From NCBI GenBank assembly GCA_002365855.1, contig DFAP01000018.1, positions 1 through 11,152 on the forward strand: a stretch of 11,152 bases of DNA, written 5' to 3'. The notes beneath the pieces were generated by a model. The model ran no database searches. It was not told the DNA's origin and saw only the letters and a list, made by a program, of their open reading frames with translations. A program made the translations under genes and the position numbers. Origin of the DNA: Pelotomaculum sp. UBA3103 (GTDB lineage Bacteria > Bacillota > Desulfotomaculia > Desulfotomaculales > Pelotomaculaceae). Positions 1-5,464 of the stretch are shown here, piece by piece; within the stretch, counting starts at the first letter, position 1, and each line of letters opens with the position of its first letter.

Positions 1-1218
1 GACGTGCTCCACCTGCTGGAGGATATCTTTGAGCCCGTCGGCGTGGGGTTCAAGTCCGTCACCGAAAGCTTCGATACCACCACCCCCTTCGGCAAGGCCG
101 CCCTGGGCATGATGGCAGTCTTCGCCCAACTGGAGCGGGAAACCATCGTGGAGCGGGTCCGCATGGCGAAAAAGGAAAGCGCCAGGCAGGGACGCTTTAT
201 GGGCGGGCCGGCGCCGTTTGGCTACCGGTACAACTCCGGCTCCAAGAAGCTGGAAATAGATGAAGTCCAGGTGCAGAACGTCAGGTGGATTTATGACCGC
301 TACCTTTCGGGAAAAACTGGCTACGGTTACATCGCTGAAGAACTGGAGCGCAATGGCGTGCCCGGCCCAACGGATGGAAGGTGGAACAAGACAAGCGTGC
401 GGAAAATCCTGACCAACCCGGTTTACGCCGGCCTGATCAGCCATAAAGATAGTGTTTACCAGGGCAGGCACGAGGCGATAATCAGCCCCGGTAAGTGGCA
501 GGAGGCGCAGGTTTTAATTAAAAGCAAAGGGTCTGTCCGCGCAACTGCGGGGGTGCACACCGGGCTTTTACCGGGAATTATCTGGTGCGGTGAATGCGGA
601 GCTCGAATGAGGGTTAAAAACGTCTGGCAGAATTACCCCAAACTTAATCCTAAAAAAGTCACTAGGTATTATGTCTGTTACAGCCAGGATAAAACCGGCA
701 GTAACCATATGGTACGTGACCCGAACTGCAGGTGCGGCTACAAGCATGCTGACGAAATTGAAAATGAGGTTATCAAGCAACTGTACCGTTACAGTTATGA
801 CCAAAACCTTCTTCGTCAGATTGTCGATGAAACATTATCTGCAACAACCGATAAAAAAACCTTCATCCGGGGGATCGGCCAGGCCAGGAAAGACCTCTCC
901 TCGATTGATAAGAAGCTTGAAAAATGGTATGACGCCTTTGAAAAAGGAGCGGTCGAGCCGGATGAGCTTTTTGATAGAGTAAAAGAACTACGGAAAAGAA
1001 AAGCTTTTCTTCAAAACCAGATTACTGAGATGGAAAACCAGCTCAAGGAAGAAAATGAGCGCCGGACCAACGCGGAAGAAATGATGGAGATCCTGCAAAA
1101 CTTTCCCCGTATCTGGGAAAACGCCACCGGCGATGAGCGCCGGGAGATTGTCACCAATACTGTAAAGGCAGTTAAAATCCGCAGTAATAACCGGGTGGAA
1201 GTGGAATTTAACCTGTAG
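1..1218 (+). CDS. Large serine recombinase, 5' end outside window
   Basis: A site-specific DNA recombinase of the large serine family, which integrates and excises phages and skin-type elements. The reading frame is open from base 1, so the true start and the N-terminal catalytic serine lie upstream; the GTG at base 4 is only an internal codon. Numbering from base 1, residues 1-60 are the end of the resolvase domain, including the SFDTTTPFGKA stretch and the AQLERETIVERV helix. Residues about 65-180 are the recombinase DNA-binding domain (GGPAPFGYRY, then KTSVRKILTNPVYAG). A zinc ribbon follows, with Cys196, Cys199, Cys226 and Cys243 or Cys245. Residues about 295-365 are rich in Lys and Glu and should form the coiled coil that controls integration versus excision. 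The stop is 10 bases from the end of the convergent hicB. The visible part is intact, with no frameshift. Family assignment is firm; the element it moves is not visible. Confidence 0.93.
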   Translation, partial: DVLHLLEDIFEPVGVGFKSVTESFDTTTPFGKAALGMMAVFAQLERETIVERVRMAKKESARQGRFMGGPAPFGYRYNSGSKKLEIDEVQVQNVRWIYDRYLSGKTGYGYIAEELERNGVPGPTDGRWNKTSVRKILTNPVYAGLISHKDSVYQGRHEAIISPGKWQEAQVLIKSKGSVRATAGVHTGLLPGIIWCGECGARMRVKNVWQNYPKLNPKKVTRYYVCYSQDKTGSNHMVRDPNCRCGYKHADEIENEVIKQLYRYSYDQNLLRQIVDETLSATTDKKTFIRGIGQARKDLSSIDKKLEKWYDAFEKGAVEPDELFDRVKELRKRKAFLQNQITEMENQLKEENERRTNAEEMMEILQNFPRIWENATGDERREIVTNTVKAVKIRSNNRVEVEFNL

Positions 1219-1228
1219 TTTTAATTCA

Positions 1229-1606
1229 CTATTTTTTGGGAGCCGATGTTGGATAACCCACTCCCCGGGCAAGCTGGTAATTGATATATTGATTTAGGCT
1301 GATGTTTTCTTCCCTGGCTTTTTCTGATAACACCCTGTGCAGGGATTTTGGCATGCGGATCCTGAGCTGGCCGGAAAAATCACCGGTTAAAGGCTCCGGT
1401 ACCGGGCGCCCCAGTTCCAAACAAGTTTCAAACCAGCATTTTTTTGCGTCGTTGATATTAAATATAGCTTCCTCAGGCGTTTCACCATCGGATATACAGC
1501 CTGGAAGCAGCGGTATTTCAGCAAACCAGCCGCCTCCTTCCTCACTGGTGAGCTTTCTTAGTTTGATTTCATAATTTAAGTTCAGGTAATAATTTAAATC
1601 TTTCAC
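1229..1606 (-). CDS. hicB: HicB-family antitoxin
   Basis: Antitoxin that binds and neutralises HicA and usually represses its own operon. The 125-residue protein has the two expected parts. Residues about 12-75 form the HicB partial RNase H-like fold (GGWFAEIPLLPGC, then ETPEEAIFNI). Residues about 80-118 form a ribbon-helix-helix DNA-binding domain (LRIRMPKSLHRVLSEKA, then SLNQYINYQLARG). The GTG start overlaps the hicA stop as GTGA, so the two genes are translationally coupled. It is transcribed toward the recombinase gene. The order toxin first, antitoxin second is the usual one for hicAB. Confidence 0.92.
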   Translation of the reverse strand: MKDLNYYLNLNYEIKLRKLTSEEGGGWFAEIPLLPGCISDGETPEEAIFNINDAKKCWFETCLELGRPVPEPLTGDFSGQLRIRMPKSLHRVLSEKAREENISLNQYINYQLARGVGYPTSAPKK

Positions 1607-1869
1607 AGTTTTTCTTCCCCTCCTTTTAAGCTTTCAATCATATTCAGGGCAAGCCTTACATAAATCGCCTTGACAGGCCTGGCTCTTGGGATTGAGATTA
1701 TGTCAAGAAGTTCCCGATGGTAGTAAACATAATGGCTGGAACCCTTGCCCGGCTGCCTGCATTTAAAGCCGTACTGCTTAAGCACCTTGTCCAGTTCATT
1801 AAAGTCAACGTCTTTTGGATTGCGTGCTATTTTAGCATATAGCTTGTTGAATTTGGTCAACAAAACCAC
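1603..1869 (-). CDS. hicA: HicA-family mRNA interferase toxin
   Basis: Small toxin that cleaves mRNA and blocks translation when its antitoxin is lost. The fold is the double-stranded-RNA-binding-like HicA fold, with the motif YGFKCRQPGKGSSHYVYYH; His46 in GSSHY is the expected catalytic histidine. It belongs to the longer subclass with an NPKDVDFNELDKVL helix ahead of the core. The start is uncertain: the GTG at 1869 lies only about 5 bases after the transcription start predicted from the upstream promoter. A TTG at 1863 or 1860, with GGGCGG just ahead of it, fits at least as well. The stop overlaps the hicB start. Such pairs commonly stabilise mobile elements, in line with the neighbouring recombinase. 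Confidence 0.9.
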   Translation of the reverse strand: MVLLTKFNKLYAKIARNPKDVDFNELDKVLKQYGFKCRQPGKGSSHYVYYHRELLDIISIPRARPVKAIYVRLALNMIESLKGGEEKL

Positions 1870-1880
1870 CGCCCGTACTT

Positions 1881-1909
1881 ATGGTATCATATATGGAACC
1901 ACCTATCAA
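1881..1909 (-). promoter_or_regulatory. Probable promoter of hicAB
   Basis: On the minus strand TTGATA (1909-1904) and TACCAT (1886-1881) are separated by 17 bases. This is 5 of 6 and 4 of 6 matches to the vegetative -35 and -10 boxes. Transcription would start near 1874, giving a very short leader for hicA. Read by eye only. Confidence 0.5.
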
Positions 1910-2016
1910 GAGGACGATCATTTTAGGACTGAAAACCAGCTATTAGGAATTTTTGGAATAACATTATCATAAACCTTTACTCATGATAACATTAAGGTTA
2001 AAAATTATATTGATGA
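1910..2016. other. A+T-rich junction with short direct and inverted repeats
   Basis: This stretch lies between the hicA promoter and the broken catalase gene. It is clearly richer in A+T than either side. It holds a 9-base direct repeat ATAACATTA (1958-1966 and 1986-1994) and a 7-base inverted repeat, TTATCAT (1964-1970) and ATGATAA (1983-1989), around a 12-base loop. It could be the attachment site of the recombinase or an operator for HicB. Nothing visible decides between them. Confidence 0.35.
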
Positions 2017-2469
2017 ACTCATGAGCATTACTTCTCATATCAACAGATAAGCAACGCTAAAGGGCTGCTTACTGATATAGGCACTGAAGAGCTGGCCCAT
2101 TGGGAGATAGTGGCCACGATGATTTACAAGCTGGTGAAGGACGTGCCGGCGAAACAGCTGCGGGCTGCAGGCTTGGGAGAGCATTTTGCGCAGCATGACC
2201 GGGCGGTTTACCCGGCAGACGCCGCCGGGGTACCCTGGACGGCAGCCTATATCCAGGCTACCGGGGACCCCGTCACCGACCTGACCGAGGATATGGCCGC
2301 TGAACAAAAAGCCAGGACCACCTATGAGCACTTGATCCAGCTCACCGACGATGCCGGCGTCAAAGATACCTTGAGGTTTTTAAGGGAGAGGGAAGTTGTC
2401 CACTTCCAACGCTTCGGAGAGGCTCTGAACGATGTGCAGGCCCTGCTCGCGTCAAAGAAGCTTTATTAA
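2017..2469 (+). pseudogene. cotJC: Manganese catalase / CotJC-type spore protein, N-terminus missing
   Basis: C-terminal two thirds of a ferritin-like manganese catalase of the CotJC spore-coat type, an enzyme family that breaks down hydrogen peroxide at a di-manganese centre. Recognisable family sequence starts at about 2053 (NAKGLLTDIGTEELAHWE) and runs to the stop, through GVPWTAAYIQATGDP, EDMAAEQKARTTYEHL and REREVVHFQRFGEAL. These carry the expected ligands: Glu and His of EELAH, Glu of AAEQKA, and His of EVVHF. The first 45-50 residues of the family, which carry the first Glu ligand (GGPDGEL-type motif), are absent, and a stop codon lies in frame at 2014-2016. The GTG at 2110 could start a shorter product, but that would also lose the EELAH ligands, so an active enzyme is unlikely. 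The remainder is uninterrupted, which points to recent truncation or an element-interrupted gene. Confidence 0.8.
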
Positions 2470-2502
2470 AACCTTCAAATCATGCTTTGATATCGTGGCA
2501 AG

Positions 2503-2535
2503 GACCCCGGCGCTGCAAATGCGCCAGGGTCTTTA
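2503..2535 (+). terminator. Probable rho-independent terminator after the catalase fragment
   Basis: GACCCCGGCGC (2503-2513) and GCGCCAGGGTC (2521-2531) pair over 11 bases with one mismatch around a 7-base loop, followed by TTTAT. The T-tract is short, but the G+C-rich stem and its position 33 bases after the stop codon fit a terminator for the catalase gene. Confidence 0.6.
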
Positions 2536-2545
2536 TCATGTACCT

Positions 2546-2615
2546 GTCGCACAGGGTCGCACAGGGGTACGGTTCTCGTGTGCGCGTACAGTTCTTTTAT
2601 CATGAGAGGTACATG
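2546..2615. repeat. REP-like repeat, copy 1
   Basis: The core at 2559-2588 matches the copy at 10319-10348 at 29 of 30 positions. The core can fold: CGCACA (2558-2563) pairs with TGTGCG (2579-2584) across a loop containing GGTTCTCG. Just ahead of it are two tandem 10-base units GTCGCACAGG (2546-2565). A wider 9-base inverted repeat, CATGTACCT (2537-2545) and AGGTACATG (2607-2615), encloses the whole. No transposase gene is next to it in this window. Confidence 0.75.
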
Positions 2616-2774
2616 TAATGGAAACCGCGGTTGGTGTTCGTTCAAATGCTGTTCCAATCCCTTCTCATTAGCGCCAGGATCACCTGATCACGGAAGTCCC
2701 CCTGGGTAAATTCGAAGGGTAAAACGAGCGGTTTCCAGATCCAATAACCGGTTCACAATGTTTCCTCATTCGTA
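2616..2774. other. Intergenic remainder, no supported gene
   Basis: With the terminator and repeat above, this completes the 305-base gap after the catalase fragment. The only item of note is a 36-codon open stretch on the minus strand at 2642-2752 with protein-like composition (LVLPFEFTQGDF, then VILALMRRDW). It has no start codon and no ribosome binding site, so it may be a gene remnant. I do not recognise its family. Confidence 0.35.
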
Positions 2775-3542
2775 TTAAAGTTTAAAAGAGGGTTCTTTGG
2801 CCAAAGATGCGATTAGCTCCTTTGCAAGTTCTTCACCTTCAGGTTCCCCGCTGATAACGAGCCATACCGAGCCTTCCGCCCCACAGACACCACCCCCCGC
2901 TACAAGTTCAGCGGTTGCGCCGGTAAGGATGGAAATAGCCTCGATTTCACTGACGACCTCCCCCGGAACCGGCAGCAGCCTTGCCCCGTGAGCACCCGGC
3001 GTATTTAGTTTTGTTGCCAGCTCATCAAGACTGCCTGAAATGCGCTTCTCCAATCCAACCGGTAAAAGCAGGCGCACCCGCCTACCGGCAACAGCCTGCA
3101 TCGAAGCTCCTATTGTGCCGCCCCGGCGATCACCGATGAGAATAGCGGCCCGCCTGTGCGACAGGTCTAAAGAATTTGCGCCTTTCAAGATAACGTCGCC
3201 TTCCTTCAGATCGTCAACGATATCGAAGATGGTTTTTCCCTGCTGCCATTCGCCCTTAACAATTACCACATCACCGGGAAATCCTGTTTCATCCGGAAGC
3301 CTGCCCGTTTCAGTCGCGGGCATGTGGGGAGGAAGTGTTATGCCGCGAAAAAACCGCCGCCGGCTAAATCCTTTTGATTGACCGGCCAGCGCCAGTACCT
3401 CCTCGGCAACGTAGCCGTTTGTGGTTCCCGCGATAATGACAATAGTCCCGGACCGGAGAGCCGCCTGCACAGCGGGATGGGCCGCCACTGCCCTGGCGAT
3501 CAGCCTCTTGCCCGCCGCTGGTGTGAGAACAACCTGAAACAT
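2775..3542 (-). CDS. Conserved-looking soluble protein of unknown function
   Basis: I do not recognise a named family. The 255-residue protein has no signal peptide or membrane span. It is rich in short hydrophobic strands followed by glycine turns, as in an alpha/beta nucleotide- or sugar-phosphate-binding fold: [16 protein letters not shown] (33-48), [10 protein letters not shown] (90-99), [12 protein letters not shown] (115-126), [20 protein letters not shown] (141-160), and [18 protein letters not shown] (207-224). The glycine-rich turns look like binding-site loops, and the single Cys220 sits in the last one. The ATG start is supported by AGAGGGG about 6 bases upstream. It stands alone: the next gene upstream is 164 bases away and the fragment downstream is on the other strand. 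No clear vegetative promoter was found. That it is a real gene is nearly certain; its function is open. Confidence 0.85.
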   Translation of the reverse strand: MFQVVLTPAAGKRLIARAVAAHPAVQAALRSGTIVIIAGTTNGYVAEEVLALAGQSKGFSRRRFFRGITLPPHMPATETGRLPDETGFPGDVVIVKGEWQQGKTIFDIVDDLKEGDVILKGANSLDLSHRRAAILIGDRRGGTIGASMQAVAGRRVRLLLPVGLEKRISGSLDELATKLNTPGAHGARLLPVPGEVVSEIEAISILTGATAELVAGGGVCGAEGSVWLVISGEPEGEELAKELIASLAKEPSFKL

Positions 3543-3706
3543 GCTCTTCCCCTCTTCCTTTTCAAAAAATGACTGGCTTAAATCTATATAACTCGGGTTC
3601 CTGTCTTGTGATATTCACTAAATCCTGTCGAAACTGAGCCTGATGATCAGAATCTGTTCCTCTAAGCAAAATAATGCACGCATATTAACTCGCCTCTTTA
3701 GAATAA

Positions 3707-4438
3707 TCATCCCACCAACGGTTTCCTGCCTTCTACTATTGCTACTACTCCACCACATAAGTTTAGATAACGAGTTTCAATTAATCCGGCTTTTGCAAAT
3801 ATGCCGGCCAACTCTTTTTGATGCACAAAAGCCTTTGCAGAATCATGGAAATAATCGTAAGCCTTTTTATTGCCGGAGAACAGCTTCCCCATAGCAGGAA
3901 TCACCCTGTTAAAACACAGCCAGTATATTTCCTTGAAGACCGGTGTCATTGGCTGAGCCATGTCAAGTGATATTACCTTTCCTCCCGGTTTAACAACACG
4001 TACCATTTCCTGAACTGCTTTAAAAATATCAGGAACATTGCGCAATCCCCATCCCACGGTTGCACAATCAAACACATTGTTCTCAAACGGCAAGTCCATG
4101 GCATCTCCCTGAATAAACTGTATGCTTTCCTTAAATTCAAAGTCCCTTATGTTTTGCCAGGCGACATCTATCATGTTCTCTGAAAAGTCAAGCCCTGTTA
4201 TTCTTCCCGCTGATCCTGCCGCCCGTGCCTGCTCCATCGTCAGCATCCCAGTTCCGCAGCAGACATCCAGCCCTATTCCGCCTTCTTTGAGTTCAGAGCG
4301 TTTAACCACCAGCCTCCGCCAGGACTTATCCAAACCAAACGTAATAAGTTTATTAATCAAATCGTAATCCTTGGCTATAGAATTAAACGTCTCTTGAACG
4401 TACTTCGCCTTACTCTCTTTATCGGGTAAATAAGCCAA
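3707..4438 (-). CDS. ubiE: UbiE/MenG-type SAM-dependent methyltransferase
   Basis: Probable demethylmenaquinone C-methyltransferase, the last step of menaquinone synthesis, or a close relative acting on another substrate. The best start is the TTG at 4438: GGAGGG lies 7 bases ahead of it, and the product then begins AYLPDKESKAKYVQ, as family members do. The ATG at 4468 would add 10 residues and has no ribosome binding site. In the 243-residue form, SAM motif I is GLDVCCGTG (57-65), followed by LDFSENMI (83-90), GDAMDLPF (111-118) and the UbiE signature GWGLRNVPD (129-137). The C-terminal part (YLNLCGGVVAIVEGRKP) also fits. No other menaquinone gene is nearby. The 167-base A+T-rich gap upstream of the ATG should hold its promoter; TTGACC occurs there on the minus strand without a convincing -10 partner. 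Confidence 0.85.
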   Translation of the reverse strand: MAYLPDKESKAKYVQETFNSIAKDYDLINKLITFGLDKSWRRLVVKRSELKEGGIGLDVCCGTGMLTMEQARAAGSAGRITGLDFSENMIDVAWQNIRDFEFKESIQFIQGDAMDLPFENNVFDCATVGWGLRNVPDIFKAVQEMVRVVKPGGKVISLDMAQPMTPVFKEIYWLCFNRVIPAMGKLFSGNKKAYDYFHDSAKAFVHQKELAGIFAKAGLIETRYLNLCGGVVAIVEGRKPLVG

Positions 4439-4635
4439 AAAGATGCCCTCCAGTTGTCGCGGCCTCATTATTTATAAAAATAGTTTTATATCTATTTTAT
4501 CTTCCCATAAGAAGAAAAGACAGTTACGGTCAATCGAATTTTTTACTTTTTAACAACATTACCCAGGAGTTCATAACACCCAAAAGACCACTCAAATCTG
4601 CCGCTTGAAACATATTGATAGTAGCTATCTTCCTT
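4439..4635. other. A+T-rich intergenic region upstream of the ubiE-like gene
   Basis: About 197 bases between the nitroreductase stop and the TTG start of the methyltransferase. It contains the methyltransferase ribosome binding site (GGAGGG on the minus strand, 4451-4446) and runs of A and T at 4469-4500. I see no second gene and no strong terminator. Confidence 0.5.
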
Positions 4636-5175
4636 TTAGTTTAACGACCTGTCCTCGCTATAGTTCTCATACATTACTGTATCCTCAAGCGGTTTTCTCT
4701 CGGTTTTATGGCGGTCAGGGCTCAAAAAGCCCTTGGCAGGATAACCTAAGATAAGTAATGCAGTTGGCTCAATGTATTCGGGTATGTTAAATTCTTTTTT
4801 TATAATTTTTGGATCAAACAATCCCACCATTACGCTTCCAATATTCAATTCCCTTGCAGCCAGCATTATGTGGTCACAAATAATACCAATATCTAAATCA
4901 CCCGAACATTTCTCGTCAAAGGGCCGTATTAAAGGATTCCTTTTATCCTGACATACAATAAGGATACATTGAGAACCGAAAGTTTGATATGCTTTTTGAA
5001 CTCTGAGAATATTATCCGGCTGTTGAACAATAATAATACGCTGTGGTTGCTTATTGCAAGCGGTTGGCGCCACACGTCCGGCAGATAAAATCCGGTCAAG
5101 ATCATCTTTGTCTATTTTTTTATCTGTAAACCCTCGTGTAGTACACCGTTGTTTTGCTAATTCTAAAAAATCCAT
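4636..5175 (-). CDS. Nitroreductase-family FMN oxidoreductase
   Basis: Small flavoprotein that uses NAD(P)H to reduce nitro compounds, quinones or flavins; the actual substrate is unknown. The ATG at 5175 is chosen because GGAGG lies 9 bases ahead of it and the product then starts MDFLELAKQRCTTRGF, the usual family N-terminus. The open frame reaches 5247 but the extra residues are not family-like. In the 179-residue form, the Arg-rich phosphate-binding start of the FMN site is CTTRGF (11-16), then APTACNKQPQRIIIV (36-50), GDLDIGIICDHIMLAA (92-107) and PTALLILGYPAKG (137-149). The length is at the short end for the family. It is divergent from the phosphotransferase gene at 5465, and the two may share a control region. 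Confidence 0.87.
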   Translation of the reverse strand: MDFLELAKQRCTTRGFTDKKIDKDDLDRILSAGRVAPTACNKQPQRIIIVQQPDNILRVQKAYQTFGSQCILIVCQDKRNPLIRPFDEKCSGDLDIGIICDHIMLAARELNIGSVMVGLFDPKIIKKEFNIPEYIEPTALLILGYPAKGFLSPDRHKTERKPLEDTVMYENYSEDRSLN

Positions 5176-5209
5176 CTTGAAATTCCTCCGTGCGCAAAAT
5201 ATCTTTCCT

Positions 5210-5240
5210 CTTATAGTTTCTTCTTTTATAACTTGCTCAA
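5210..5240 (-). promoter_or_regulatory. Possible promoter of the nitroreductase gene
   Basis: Minus strand TTGAGC (5240-5235) and TATAAG (5215-5210) with a 19-base spacer, longer than ideal. It would give a leader of about 28 bases containing the GGAGG ribosome binding site. Weak call. Confidence 0.3.
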
Positions 5241-5284
5241 TCCGCACCGGGACGGCACAGCATGTTTTCCCTTTTCGATAATAA

Positions 5285-5338
5285 AATATGCAATTCCTGC
5301 ATATTAAAAATTAGCCACTCTTCTTCTTAAAATGGCTA
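5285..5338. promoter_or_regulatory. Inverted repeats in the divergent control region
   Basis: AATATGCA (5285-5292) and TGCATATT (5298-5305) form a perfect 8-base inverted repeat with a 5-base centre, the size of a dimeric regulator site. A second, weaker one follows: TAGCCA (5312-5317) and TGGCTA (5333-5338). They lie between the divergent nitroreductase and phosphotransferase genes. No regulator gene is in the window. Confidence 0.4.
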
Positions 5339-5464
5339 TTTCTGACAAGCCAATGACTATTGCCCGCTCAATGGTTTCCTACATCTTTTCATCCAAGAAT
5401 ATAGTTCGTTTATTAAGAAAAAATATAAATGTAATATTTCATATTCTCCAAAGGGGTAAGTTAT

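Noticed and set aside
988..1272. 94-residue minus-strand open frame at the recombinase end
   Set aside because: It is antisense to the coiled-coil codons of the recombinase and overlaps hicB, with no family features.
1979..2050. Frameshifted N-terminus of the catalase upstream of 2053
   Set aside because: The frame starting near 1973 gives IDELMSITSHINR then a stop, which only faintly recalls the catalase region; the likeness is too short to claim.
2475..2657. 60-residue minus-strand open frame
   Set aside because: It runs through the terminator hairpin and the REP-like core, has no ribosome binding site, and its composition follows the repeat.
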